Origin: Lentzea sp. NBRC 105346
GTDB lineage: Bacteria > Actinomycetota > Actinomycetes > Mycobacteriales > Pseudonocardiaceae
DNA: 64,000 nucleotides
Assembly: GCF_030269605.1 (NCBI RefSeq)
Contig: NZ_BSTQ01000005.1
Location: 276,192 to 340,191, forward strand
Reading direction: 5' to 3'
In this document: positions 16,565 through 24,907 of the stretch, one piece after another
Position numbering within the stretch: position 1 is the first letter of the stretch
How the letters are laid out: each line of letters opens with the position of its first letter
Notes under the pieces: model-generated
What the model was told of the DNA's origin: nothing
Seen by the model: only the letters and a program-made list of their open reading frames with translations
The model's database searches: none
Program-made: the position numbers and the translations under genes

Positions 16565-19174
16565 TCAGTGGACCAGGGTGAGGACCGTCTCATCGCGAGC
16601 TCCCCTGACCTGCACGGTTCGCGCCCGCAGCCAAGCCTCGAACCGGTCCTCGGACAGCGGCCGCGAGATCAGGTACCCCTGCGCGATGTCACACCCCATA
16701 CCCACCAGCTGATCGCGCGCGGCGTCGTCCTCGACACCTTCGGCGACCACGGTCAGGCCCAGCGAGTGGCCGAGCTCGACGATCGACCGCACGACGGCCA
16801 TGTCGCCGAGATCCGTGCCCATGCCGAGCACGAACGACTTGTCGATCTTCACCTCGTCCACCGGCAGCTGGCGCAGGTAGGCGAGTGAGGAGTAGCCGGT
16901 GCCGAAGTCGTCGACGGCCAGCACGACGCCGATCGCGTGCAGGCGCCGCAGCACCGGCAGGGCGCGTTCGGGGTCGGCCATCACGCCGGACTCGGTGAGC
17001 TCGAACGTGAGCAGGCCGGACGGCACGTCGTGGCGGGCCAGGGCGTCGGCGACGCGGTTCGGGAAGTCCTCGTCGGCCAGCGTGCGCACGGACAGGTTGA
17101 CCGCGATGGACATCCGCAGGCCGCGGTCGAGCCAGCGGCGCACCCGTTCCAAAGCGCGATCCATCACGAAGTCCGTCAGCACGTCCACGAGACCGGTGGC
17201 CTCGACGGCCGGCACGAACTCGTCCGGGTCGACGCGGCCGAACTCGGGGTGCTTCCAGCGCACCAACGCCTCCGCGCCCACGACCTGACGCGAGGGCAGC
17301 GCGACCTTGGGCTGGTAGTGCACGGAGACCTGGCCGGTCTCCAGCGCCTGCCGGAACTGCGTCACCAGCTGGAAGCGGCGCAGGAAGATCTGGCCCATGC
17401 TCGGCGCGTACGCGCGCACCGGGTCGTTCTCGCTGGTCGCCCGCACCGCGACGTCGGCGCGTTGCAGCAACGCGTCCGGGTCCGGATCCTCGACCTCGCA
17501 GTCCACTTTGGACGCATAGCCGACGACGGCGTGCGCCTCGACGGTGAGCCGGTCGACCGGGTACGGCACGGACAGGCCGGCGCGCAGCCGTTCGGCCATC
17601 TCCTGGGCCTGCGCGGCGCGGTTGTCGTCGAGGAACGCGGCGAACGCGCCGCCCTCGAGGCGGGCCAGCGGGACGTCCGGGCCGAGCGCGTCGCGCAGCC
17701 GGCGTCCGGCGGCGACGACCATGCGGTTGCCCCAGACCTGGCCGAGGGCGTCGGACACGGTCGACAGGACGTCGAGGTCGATCCGGATGACCACGGCCTT
17801 CTCGGACAGGCGCAGCGGCTCGGCGCACGCCTCCCGGAAGCCGGGGCGGTTGAGCAGGCCGGTCAGCGGGTCGTGGTAGGCGTCGTGCCGCAACCGGGCG
17901 AGCAGGCGGCGGTTGTCGACCGCGGTGGCCAGGTGCGACGCCAGGGTGCGCAGCAGCTGGATGTCGGCCTTGCCGAACCCGCGCCACCGGCTGAGCCGGT
18001 CGTGCGCCTCGACCGCGCCGAGCAGCTGGGTCGCGCCGCGCAACGGGACGACCAGCGCCTCCTGCGCGTCGCGGCGCATGAGCGCCTCGCTGACGTCCTC
18101 GGTGGCGTCAGCGATGCGGTAGTAGCGCACGTGCGTTCCGGGCAGCTGCAGGATCGGGTCCTCGCGCACCACGCGCGGGTCGACGTTGCGCATGTCCGCG
18201 GGCAGCGGTTCGCCCGCGACCAGCGTGATCATCGCCTCCTGCGGGTCGGTGCGCAGGCGCAGCACGACCCGGTTGGCGTTGAGCTGCTCGCGGATGCGTT
18301 CCGCGATGAGCTGCCACTCGTCTTCCTCGGCGCCCGCGCCGGCGTCGTCGTCGGACTGCCGTGGCGCGGCGCTGTGCTGCCCGGAACGGGCGACGCGGAG
18401 GCTGACCTCGCTCAGTGCCTCGAGGTCGCGCTGCTCGCGCAGCAGCGCCGAGTAGGCGAGGTACGTCGCGATGATTCCGGCGAACACCAGCAGGATCAGG
18501 ACCCCGCCCCACTCGGTGTTCTTGGCGATCTGGTGGCCGACGAGACCGGCCGAGGTGTTGAGCAGCGCGACGACCAGCGTCTGCAGCACGAGGCGGACGC
18601 TGTTGCCGACCCGCATCGACTTGCCCATCAGGCGCAGCGCGCACAGGCCGAGCACGCTGGCCAGCAGCGGGACGGTGATCGTGCCGACGAACGCGCCCGC
18701 CCAGAGCGGTCCGCCGTGGGCGAGCGAGAAGCGCTTGACCGACTCGGCCACCGCGAAGGCGACCGAGATCTCCATGAACATCAGGCCGGCGTTGTAGACG
18801 GCCCGGTCGAGGATGCGTCTGCCGAGGAGTGTTCCCACGCCCGCGACCACGTGCGCCGCGAGCACGACCTCGAACGGCGCGATCAGCAGGCCGAGCACGA
18901 GCGGGATCTCGGTGAAGGAGATCGTCCACGCGACGCCGCTGCGGACGTCGACGTTGATGGCGAGCTGCTCGGCGAGCAGGAAACCGATCACGAGGAGTGG
19001 CCCCACCCAGAACAGCGACTGGTCGTCGCGATCGGGGAGCCAGGCGGCGACCATGCCGGCACAGGTGACGCCCGCGATCAACAAAGTGACCGCGAACGCG
19101 CTGAACGCGCGGTTGGTCGACTTGGCCGACCTGGCGGCCGAGTCCGACACGGGGGTCGACGCTCGGTCGGTCAT
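16565..19174 (-). CDS. Membrane GGDEF/EAL protein with degenerate GGDEF, probable c-di-GMP phosphodiesterase
   Basis: 869 aa. ATG 19174 behind GAGGAGG. Domains: membrane region of about seven to eight helices (about 20-240), a GAF-like region (about 280-420), GGDEF domain (about 430-590), EAL domain (about 605-860). The GGDEF active site reads ARLEGGAFAAFLDD: relative to ARLGGDEFAVLL the catalytic Asp/Glu are gone, so cyclase activity is unlikely. The EAL domain is intact (GAEALVRWKHP, NLSVRTL, DDFGTGYSSLAYL, VKIDKSF, AEGVE). Expected role: hydrolysis of c-di-GMP controlled by the membrane/GAF sensor. Confidence 0.92.
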   Translation of the reverse strand: MTDRASTPVSDSAARSAKSTNRAFSAFAVTLLIAGVTCAGMVAAWLPDRDDQSLFWVGPLLVIGFLLAEQLAINVDVRSGVAWTISFTEIPLVLGLLIAPFEVVLAAHVVAGVGTLLGRRILDRAVYNAGLMFMEISVAFAVAESVKRFSLAHGGPLWAGAFVGTITVPLLASVLGLCALRLMGKSMRVGNSVRLVLQTLVVALLNTSAGLVGHQIAKNTEWGGVLILLVFAGIIATYLAYSALLREQRDLEALSEVSLRVARSGQHSAAPRQSDDDAGAGAEEDEWQLIAERIREQLNANRVVLRLRTDPQEAMITLVAGEPLPADMRNVDPRVVREDPILQLPGTHVRYYRIADATEDVSEALMRRDAQEALVVPLRGATQLLGAVEAHDRLSRWRGFGKADIQLLRTLASHLATAVDNRRLLARLRHDAYHDPLTGLLNRPGFREACAEPLRLSEKAVVIRIDLDVLSTVSDALGQVWGNRMVVAAGRRLRDALGPDVPLARLEGGAFAAFLDDNRAAQAQEMAERLRAGLSVPYPVDRLTVEAHAVVGYASKVDCEVEDPDPDALLQRADVAVRATSENDPVRAYAPSMGQIFLRRFQLVTQFRQALETGQVSVHYQPKVALPSRQVVGAEALVRWKHPEFGRVDPDEFVPAVEATGLVDVLTDFVMDRALERVRRWLDRGLRMSIAVNLSVRTLADEDFPNRVADALARHDVPSGLLTFELTESGVMADPERALPVLRRLHAIGVVLAVDDFGTGYSSLAYLRQLPVDEVKIDKSFVLGMGTDLGDMAVVRSIVELGHSLGLTVVAEGVEDDAARDQLVGMGCDIAQGYLISRPLSEDRFEAWLRARTVQVRGARDETVLTLVH

Positions 19175-19332
19175 CCAGCCTCCTCGTCGGCCTGGGTCTC
19201 AGGCGTGACTGAGGGGTCCCGAACAGTGACCAGGACCCCTCCAGGGGCACCAATGTACCCCGCTCGGGGGACAAAATGGCAGGTCGAAGAGTCAGATACC
19301 ACTTGCCGTGACGTCGATTCACCCACTCGTGG

Positions 19333-20094
19333 CTACACGCTGAGCTGACCGCGCAACACGGTGACGGCCGTACCGGCGAGCCGCACACGATCATCTTCGA
19401 GCGTCATGCGGACGTGCCCGCCGCGGGCGGACGCTTGCTCGGCCAGCAGGTCAGCGGTTCCGAGCCGAGGGGCCCAATAGGACGCGAGCGTGCAGTGCGC
19501 CGAGCCCGTGACCGGGTCCTCGGGCATGCCGGAGTTCGGGTAGAAGCATCGGCTGATGACGTCCTCAGCCCCATCATGTCTTGCGGTGACGATTACTCCA
19601 CGTGACGAAATCTGTTCCAGAGCTTGGAAGTCGGGCCGCAGCGCGCGGACCTCGTTGGCGTCGGCGACCTCCACCAGGTAGTCGCTCACGCCCTTCGCCA
19701 CGGCCTTGATCGTCATGCCGGGCAAGGCTTTCGCAAGAACTGGCAGCTCGTCGACAGGTTCGGGCGGATCGGCCGGGAAGTCCATCTCGATGTAGTCGCC
19801 GCTCTGGCGCGTCGTGAGAATTCCACTACGCGTGGTGAACCGGCGGTCGCCGCCGAGGACGTGCGCGGTGGCGAGCGTGGCGTGCCCGCACAGGTCGACC
19901 TCGATGGTCGGCGTGAACCAGCGCAGCGGGTGCGGGTCCACGCTCGGGTCGACGAAGGCGGTCTCGGTGTGCCTCATCTCGGCGGCGATGTCCTGCATCC
20001 ACGCGGCGTCGCGCGGTTCGGTGAGCAGGACGACGCCCGCGGGGTTCCCCCGGAACGGTCGATCGGTGAACGCGTCCACGACGTAGATCTCCAC
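19333..20094 (-). CDS. PhzF-family isomerase/epimerase-like protein
   Basis: 253 aa from GTG 20094 (VEIYVVDAFTDRPFRGNPAG); longer starts would run into the divergent gene. The PhzF signature is clear: FTDRPFRGNPAGVV, EMRHTETAFV with the active-site Glu, FTPTIEVDLCGHATLATAHV, and GMPEDPVTGSAHCTLASYW near the C-terminus. Family members catalyse proton shifts in small metabolites; the substrate is unknown. Divergent from the GNAT gene with only about 40 bp between starts, so promoters overlap. Confidence 0.88.
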   Translation of the reverse strand: MEIYVVDAFTDRPFRGNPAGVVLLTEPRDAAWMQDIAAEMRHTETAFVDPSVDPHPLRWFTPTIEVDLCGHATLATAHVLGGDRRFTTRSGILTTRQSGDYIEMDFPADPPEPVDELPVLAKALPGMTIKAVAKGVSDYLVEVADANEVRALRPDFQALEQISSRGVIVTARHDGAEDVISRCFYPNSGMPEDPVTGSAHCTLASYWAPRLGTADLLAEQASARGGHVRMTLEDDRVRLAGTAVTVLRGQLSV

Positions 20095-20134
20095 GACCCC
20101 ATTTTTGTCAGGGGTCCGGTGTAGGCATAGCCAC

Positions 20135-20926
20135 ATGGACGACGTGTTCGGCTATACCGAATCAGACCCGGCGTCGCTCGCGCCGACGTGGAACGCGCGC
20201 AAGATCCACTTCCTGCGCTGGCGGGCGGGCTGGAACCTCAGCACGCTGCTCGTCGAGTTCGAGCGGCGGCTGACGGGCGTCGACGACCCGGACACGGCGG
20301 CCGTCGTCACCATCCCGAGCGCCGAGACGGCGTCCGTGCCCGCACTCGTCCGGCACCACTTCGCGCCACTCGTCGTGATCGCGCAACGGCCGGCCGGGCG
20401 CAACGGGCCCACGGGTGCGCCGGACGTGCGGATCCGGCCGGTCACACACGCCGACCTCGACGTAGCGGTCGAGCTGAACATGGAGACGGTCCGGTTCGAC
20501 ACGCAGTTCGGCGTCGTGACCGAACGCGAGAACTCGGCCGAGCTGCTGCGGGCCGAGATCGCCCAGCGGCTCGACCGCTCCTATGAGTGCGTGTGGTTCG
20601 CCGAACTCGATGACATCCCGGTCGGCCTCATCTACGTCGACCACCCGCCGCACTCCGACTGGATGTCGCCGTACCTGGCGCCGCAGCCAATGGCCTACCT
20701 CGCACAGGCGGGCGTGCGCGGCGGCCTGCGCAGCCGCGGCGTGGGCAGCGCGCTCGTCCGCCACGCGCACCGGTCGCTCGACGCGGCGGGCATCGCGTCG
20801 ACGTTGCTGCACCACGCGCTGCCGAACCCGCACTCGACGCCGTTCTGGTACTCGCAGGGCTACCGACCGGTCTGGACCACGTGGGTTCGCAGGCCGGCTT
20901 TGCGTTCCTCCGGCGTGGCGCCATGA
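20135..20926 (+). CDS. GNAT-family N-acetyltransferase
   Basis: 263 aa from ATG 20135. The N-terminal third (about 1-95) lacks obvious motifs; the GNAT domain starts near 100 (VRIRPVTHADLDVAVELNME). The acetyl-CoA binding loop is RGGLRSRGVGSALVRHAHR, matching the Q/RxxGxG/A motif, and the C-terminal region NPHSTPFWYSQGYRPVW is the usual beta-6/7 element. Substrate unknown. Confidence 0.85.
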   Translation: MDDVFGYTESDPASLAPTWNARKIHFLRWRAGWNLSTLLVEFERRLTGVDDPDTAAVVTIPSAETASVPALVRHHFAPLVVIAQRPAGRNGPTGAPDVRIRPVTHADLDVAVELNMETVRFDTQFGVVTERENSAELLRAEIAQRLDRSYECVWFAELDDIPVGLIYVDHPPHSDWMSPYLAPQPMAYLAQAGVRGGLRSRGVGSALVRHAHRSLDAAGIASTLLHHALPNPHSTPFWYSQGYRPVWTTWVRRPALRSSGVAP

Positions 20927-21060
20927 CCCGATCGGCCTACCGGTCCATGCTGATGGCATTCGCAGGAGTGAAGAACTCAAAAGCCCACGTACTTGTGGAA
21001 CGAATCCGGCCTCTTTTTCGACAAAGGGGTTAGGAAGCGGACACCACCTGGGGGGTCGAG

Positions 21061-21297
21061 ATGGAACTCAGCGGAAGAGCAAGGGCGATGCTGCGAGCTG
21101 TCGCGGCAGGGCGAGCCGAGGTCACCGGCGGTCTGGAGCCCGATCTGTACGTCGACGGTCTGCCGTGCTGCGACCAGATGGCGACGCACGACCTGGTCCA
21201 CGCCGGACTGGTCCGTCCCATCCAGCCGACGCGGTTCGGGCAGCGGGTCGGCGCCGTGCTGACCGAGGACGGGCGCGCCGCACTGGCCGCCAGCTGA
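21061..21297 (+). CDS. Small protein of unknown function, winged-helix-like
   Basis: 78 aa, ATG behind GGGGGGTCGAG. The sequence MATHDLVHAGLVRP ... FGQRVGAVLTEDGRAALAAS looks like the recognition helix and wing of a small winged-helix domain, but no family is recognised. A CC pair lies at about residues 37-38. Lies between the GNAT gene and the candidate SOS box at 21339. Confidence 0.6.
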   Translation: MELSGRARAMLRAVAAGRAEVTGGLEPDLYVDGLPCCDQMATHDLVHAGLVRPIQPTRFGQRVGAVLTEDGRAALAAS

Positions 21298-21338
21298 TCT
21301 TCGCGGCGACACGCCGCGATCGGGGCACACCCAGATGA

Positions 21339-21354
21339 TCGAACAAGCGTTCGA
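21339..21354. promoter_or_regulatory. Candidate LexA (SOS) box
   Basis: The 16 bp TCGAACAAGCGTTCGA match the Gram-positive/mycobacterial SOS box TCGAAC-N4-GTTCGA exactly. A TATGCT hexamer follows at 21362-21367, 17 bp after the left half-site, so the box would overlap the -35 of a plus-strand promoter. No coding gene follows on that strand; see the hairpin at 21374-21425. Confidence 0.7.
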
Positions 21355-21373
21355 CATGGGTTATGCTGTGCAA

Positions 21374-21425
21374 CGCCGACGGACACGAGCAGTGGAGAGG
21401 AAGCCACTGCTCGTGTCCGTCGGCG
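21374..21425 (+). terminator. 22-bp perfect hairpin (terminator or small RNA)
   Basis: Arms 21374-21395 and 21404-21425 are perfectly complementary (22 bp) around the 8-nt loop AGAGGAAG; the plus strand continues TATTTCTGAC. It begins about 7 nt after the TATGCT hexamer, where a transcript would start. It also lies between two convergent genes, so a simple bidirectional terminator is the conservative reading. Confidence 0.75.
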
Positions 21426-21434
21426 TATTTCTGA

Positions 21435-21890
21435 CTACCAGGCTGCCCCTGCGACCTGCTTCGTCGCGGCGTTCAGCCGGTTCCACACGTTGATCGCCGA
21501 GATCGAGATCAGCAGCGCGCCGAGCTCCTTCTCGCCGAAGTGCTTCGACGCCTCCTGCCACAGCTCGTCGGACACGGGCTCGGCCTGGTCCGCGAGCCTG
21601 GTCACGGCCTCGGTCAGCGCGAGCGCGGCCCGTTCGGCGTCGGTGAAGTAAGGGGCGTCGCGCCACGCGGCCACGGTGAACACCTTCTCCATGGAGTCAC
21701 CGCCGTTCTGCAGCGCGCCGGCGTGCATGCCGACACACACGCTGCAGCCGTTGATCTGGCTGGCCCGCAGGTGCACCAACTCCAGCAACTCTTTGGGCAG
21801 GCCCGCGTCGTCGGCCGACTTCGACAGCGCCTGCAGGGCCTTCATCGCTCCCGGAACCACAAACGCGGGGTGTCCCATCCGTGCTTCCAT
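21435..21890 (-). CDS. Carboxymuconolactone decarboxylase/AhpD-family protein
   Basis: 151 aa. ATG 21890 follows GGAGGAG. All-helical AhpD fold with the redox motif INGCSVCVGMHAGAL (CxxC at about 49-52 and the His three residues on), typical of alkylhydroperoxidase-like proteins. It is divergent from an ECF41-type sigma factor; in that sigma group a carboxymuconolactone decarboxylase, oxidoreductase or epimerase gene is the usual partner and target. Expected role: thiol-dependent peroxide or related redox chemistry. Confidence 0.9.
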   Translation of the reverse strand: MEARMGHPAFVVPGAMKALQALSKSADDAGLPKELLELVHLRASQINGCSVCVGMHAGALQNGGDSMEKVFTVAAWRDAPYFTDAERAALALTEAVTRLADQAEPVSDELWQEASKHFGEKELGALLISISAINVWNRLNAATKQVAGAAW

Positions 21891-21921
21891 GATCTCCTCC
21901 GGTCACATCGCTCTGGCTTCG

Positions 21922-21962
21922 TGGGTCAGTGCTATGACCCAGCAGGCGAGAGGGATGTGACC
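21922..21962. promoter_or_regulatory. Divergent promoter region of CMD/sigma pair with inverted repeat
   Basis: An inverted repeat TGGGTCA-N6-TGACCCA lies at 21922-21941. On the minus strand GGTCACA (21956-21962) is followed after 16 bp by GGTC (21936-21939), close to the TGTCACA-N16-CGTC pattern I remember for ECF41 promoters, and positioned 38 bp or so ahead of the CMD start. The match is imperfect. Confidence 0.4.
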
Positions 21963-22802
21963 GTGACCGAGAAGAATTTTCTGGCGGACCAGTTCGAGGC
22001 CCACCGAGGCCACCTCAAGGCCGTGGCGTACCGCATGCTCGGCTCGCTGACCGAGGCCGACGACGCCGTGCAGGAGGCGTGGCTGCGGCTGTCGCGGTCG
22101 GACAGCGACGAGATCGACAACCTGGGCGGCTGGCTCACCACGGTCGTCGCGCGAGTCTCGCTGAACATGCTGCGCTCACGCGCCAGGTTCGAACCGCTGG
22201 AGCGCGTCCCTGACCCGATCGTGACGCGCGACCCGTCGCAGGAGGCCGAGCTGGCGGACTCGATCGGCCTGGCGCTGCTGGTCGTGCTGGACACCCTCGC
22301 CCCGGCCGAGCGCCTGGCGTTCGTGCTGCACGACATGTTCGCCGTGCCGTTCGACGAGATCGGCCCCATGGTCGGCCGCACCCCGACCGCCGCGCGCCAG
22401 CTGGCCAGCCGCGCCCGCCGCCGCGTGCAGGGCACCGCGGTCCCGGACCCCGACCTGTCGCGTCAACGCGAAGTGCTGGACGCCTTCATGGCGGCGTCGC
22501 GCAACGGGGATTTCGACGCCCTGGTCGCAGTCCTGCACCCGGACGTCGTCCTGCGCGCCGACACGGGCACCGTCGCCGAGACCCGCGGCGCCGAGAACGT
22601 CGCGCGCGGCGCGCTCACGTACGGCCGCTGGGCCGCCATGGCGAGGCCGGTACTGGTCAACGGCTCGATGGGCCTGCTAACGGTGGTCGAAGACAAGCCG
22701 ATGGCAGTGATGGGTCTCACGATCGTGGACGGCCGGATCGTCGCGATGAACATCCTCGCCGACCCCACCCGCCTGGCCCAGTTGGACCTGACGTTCCTCT
22801 GA
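21963..22802 (+). CDS. sigJ: ECF41-type RNA polymerase sigma factor (SigJ-like)
   Basis: 279 aa from GTG 21963, spaced correctly from GAGAGGG; GTG 21957 is also in frame but too close. Sigma-70 region 2 (FEAHRGHLKAVAYRMLGSLT, DAVQEAWLRL), region 4 (LDTLAPAERLAFVLHDMFAVPFDEIG, AARQLASRARRRVQG), then a C-terminal SnoaL-like domain (about 185-279) that in this group tunes sigma activity in place of an anti-sigma gene. Divergent from its likely target, the CMD gene. Confidence 0.9.
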   Translation: MTEKNFLADQFEAHRGHLKAVAYRMLGSLTEADDAVQEAWLRLSRSDSDEIDNLGGWLTTVVARVSLNMLRSRARFEPLERVPDPIVTRDPSQEAELADSIGLALLVVLDTLAPAERLAFVLHDMFAVPFDEIGPMVGRTPTAARQLASRARRRVQGTAVPDPDLSRQREVLDAFMAASRNGDFDALVAVLHPDVVLRADTGTVAETRGAENVARGALTYGRWAAMARPVLVNGSMGLLTVVEDKPMAVMGLTIVDGRIVAMNILADPTRLAQLDLTFL

Positions 22803-22815
22803 ACCGGGAGGGCCC

Positions 22816-23448
22816 ATGGACCGCGACGAGGTCTGGCAGGAGATCAACGCACACCGCGAACGCGTGGTGGCAATGCTCGAGGCCCTGTCGCAAGACGAGT
22901 GGACCCAGCCGTCCCTGTGCGACGGCTGGACCGTCCGCGACGTCGCGGGCCACCTGGCGTGGCAGAACACCGCCCGCCCGCTCGCGCTGCTCCCGGCGAT
23001 GATCCGGGCGCGGGGAAACATGGACCGCCTGATCCGCGACGAGTCCGTGCGCTGGGCGAGGCGGCCGATCCCGCAGCTGATCACGGACGTCCGAGCCCTC
23101 ATCGGCACCCGCAAGAAGCCGCCGGTGGTCACCCACCTCGAGCAGCTGATCGACATCCTGGTGCACAGCCAGGACATCGCGGTGCCACTGGACCGTCAGC
23201 TCCCACTATCCGCCGAAGCGGCCGCGACCGCCGCTTCGCGGGTGATGGCGCTCGGCGTCCCGTGGTACGCGGCGAAGAAGTACGCCGGCCTCCGCTTCGC
23301 CGCGACCGACACCTCATGGACCTACGGGGACGGGCCGACCGTCGAGGGCCCGATCGACGCGATCCTGCTGGTGCTGACCGGACGCCCGGTGGCACTGCCC
23401 CGGTTGTCCGGTGCGGGCGTCGCGGACCTGACGGCCCGCGTCAGCTGA
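22816..23448 (+). CDS. Maleylpyruvate isomerase/DinB-like family protein (mycothiol-dependent type)
   Basis: 210 aa. ATG 22816 lies 13 bp after the sigma factor stop behind GGGAGGG, so the two may be co-transcribed. The N-terminal domain WTQPSLCDGWTVRDVAGHLAW (about 29-49) and the helix THLEQLIDILVHSQDIAVPL supply the histidines expected to bind a metal. The family uses mycothiol as cofactor; substrate unknown. The location beside the sigma factor and CMD hints at a thiol-stress set. Confidence 0.85.
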   Translation: MDRDEVWQEINAHRERVVAMLEALSQDEWTQPSLCDGWTVRDVAGHLAWQNTARPLALLPAMIRARGNMDRLIRDESVRWARRPIPQLITDVRALIGTRKKPPVVTHLEQLIDILVHSQDIAVPLDRQLPLSAEAAATAASRVMALGVPWYAAKKYAGLRFAATDTSWTYGDGPTVEGPIDAILLVLTGRPVALPRLSGAGVADLTARVS

Positions 23449-24118
23449 GCTTTCGCTCGAAAAACACCACGGTCGCGTCGTCGAAGACTTTGTCGCGCGG
23501 CCAGTCGACAGCTTTGGCGTCTTCCTTCTCCACCTGTCGCATTCGGCGAATCAGGTCGTCCGGCCCACTCGACGCCATCAGGTCGAGCGCCTTCGGCCAA
23601 TCAAAGAGACCGAACATGTCAACCGCGCGTGCGGCCCCATCGGTGAGGATCGCGAGGCGCCGCACGTCCTGCAGCGCCAGTTCCCCGACGAGCGCGTCGT
23701 CGACGGCGTCCGGGTTCGCCGCCGCAGCGCCGGTGCCACTGACCACGAGCAGGTCCTGCTTCGTGTCCACGACGACGGTGGCGTCGCCCAGCACGAGATA
23801 ACGCAGACGATCGTCCTGGATCTGCACCAGCGCCACCGCGGCGCCGGGCGTGCCGGGATGACCGAGGTCGCACGTGCCGGCGTGCAGTTCGGCCGTGTGC
23901 CGCAAGGCTTCCTTGAGCGCGGGCCCCGGCTCGAGGTGCACGAACCTCATGATGGCCGCGGACAGCTGGTCCGCGAACCACGGGACGCCGTGCATGCACC
24001 CGGAGCCGGCCTTCTCCGTCACGCCGTCGAGCACGACGAGCAGGTTCGGGCCGAGCAGGACCCGATCGTCGCTCGGCTTGGTCGAAGTGCCGGCCTCGGT
24101 CGCCATCTGCGTTCGCAT
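23441..24118 (-). CDS. PP2C/PPM-like phosphatase family protein (divergent)
   Basis: 225 aa from ATG 24118. PP2C-like landmarks are recognisable but degenerate: VLDGVTEKAG where VADGMGG is usual, YLVLGDATVVV for the GDS motif, ILTDGAARAVDM for the DG motif, and VFDDATVVFFE for the C-terminal DDxT. Asp residues for two metals appear kept (DGV, TDGA, DDAT). The C-terminus overlaps the end of the convergent isomerase gene by 8 bp. Role: probably Ser/Thr dephosphorylation; target unknown. Confidence 0.7.
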   Translation of the reverse strand: MRTQMATEAGTSTKPSDDRVLLGPNLLVVLDGVTEKAGSGCMHGVPWFADQLSAAIMRFVHLEPGPALKEALRHTAELHAGTCDLGHPGTPGAAVALVQIQDDRLRYLVLGDATVVVDTKQDLLVVSGTGAAAANPDAVDDALVGELALQDVRRLAILTDGAARAVDMFGLFDWPKALDLMASSGPDDLIRRMRQVEKEDAKAVDWPRDKVFDDATVVFFERKLS

Positions 24119-24160
24119 AGATCTCAGCCCTCGCCTTGAACGGGGTCCTGATAACACTCA

Positions 24161-24201
24161 AGGGCCCTCCCGTCCACGCGTTCTGTGAACAAGAGGGCCC
24201 T
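24161..24201 (-). terminator. Candidate terminator downstream of tRNA-Tyr
   Basis: AGGGCCCTC (24161-24169) pairs with GAGGGCCCT (24193-24201) across a 23-nt loop, just after the 3' end of tRNA-Tyr on the minus strand. There is no clear U-run. Confidence 0.45.
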
Positions 24202-24213
24202 CAAGGACTTCGA

Positions 24214-24294
24214 TGGCAGGTGAAGGATTCGAACCTTCGTAGCTTTCGCGACGGATTTACAGTCCGCTCCCATTGGCCGCTCGGGCAACCTGCC
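24214..24294 (-). tRNA. tRNA-Tyr (anticodon GTA)
   Basis: 81 nt class II tRNA with a long variable arm (GTCGCGAAAGC). Acceptor GGCAGGT/ACCTGCC with discriminator A, anticodon loop CTGTAAA, T-arm GAAGG TTCGAAT CCTTC. Stands alone, divergent from yajQ. Confidence 0.97.
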
Positions 24295-24415
24295 GCACAC
24301 CGGATCAACCGGTGCGGGGAGAAGAATACATAACCCCTCTGGAGGCCAACAAACCGGTATCCCCCCGGTAGGCTCCGAACCGTTCAACAAGCCCCTGACG
24401 TGGAGGTGTGCGGTC

Positions 24416-24907
24416 GTGGCGGACCCGTCGTTCGACGTGGTGAGCAAGGTGGACCGGCAGGAGGTCGACAACGCGCTCAACCAGGCGAGCAAGGAGCTGG
24501 GCACGCGGTTCGACTTCCGCGGCACGAACACCACGGTGGCCTGGTCTGGCGAAGAGGCGATCAGCTTCACGTCCGAGACCGAGGAGCGCTGCAAGGCCGC
24601 GATCGACGTCTTCCAGGAGAAGCTGGTCAAGCGCGGCATCTCGATGAAGGCGTTCGAGATCGGCGAGCCCGCGGTGTCCGGGAAGGTGTTCAAGGTCACG
24701 GGAAGTCTCGTGCAGGGCATCTCGAGCGAGAAGGCGAAGCAGATCGCCAAGAAGATCCGCGACGAGGGCCCGAAGGGCGTTCAGGCGCAGATCCAGGGTG
24801 ACCAGCTCCGGGTGACGGGCAAGAAGAAGGACCATCTGCAGGAGGTCATCTCCCTGCTGAAGGGGTCCGACTTCGGCATCGCCCTCCAGTTCACGAACTA
24901 CCGCTGA
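24416..24907 (+). CDS. yajQ: YajQ-family nucleotide-binding protein
   Basis: 163 aa, GTG start behind GGAGGTG. Full-length Yaj[36 protein letters not shown], and the C-terminal [20 protein letters not shown] and [18 protein letters not shown]. Some family members bind c-di-GMP and act as effectors. The stop overlaps the rmlA start (TGATG), so the genes are coupled. Confidence 0.96.
   Translation: MADPSFDVVSKVDRQEVDNALNQASKELGTRFDFRGTNTTVAWSGEEAISFTSETEERCKAAIDVFQEKLVKRGISMKAFEIGEPAVSGKVFKVTGSLVQGISSEKAKQIAKKIRDEGPKGVQAQIQGDQLRVTGKKKDHLQEVISLLKGSDFGIALQFTNYR

Noticed and set aside
20977..21357. Minus-strand ORF beginning at the SOS box
   Set aside because: It overlaps the small plus-strand gene at 21061 and has no ribosome site or recognisable domain, so it does not explain the SOS box.
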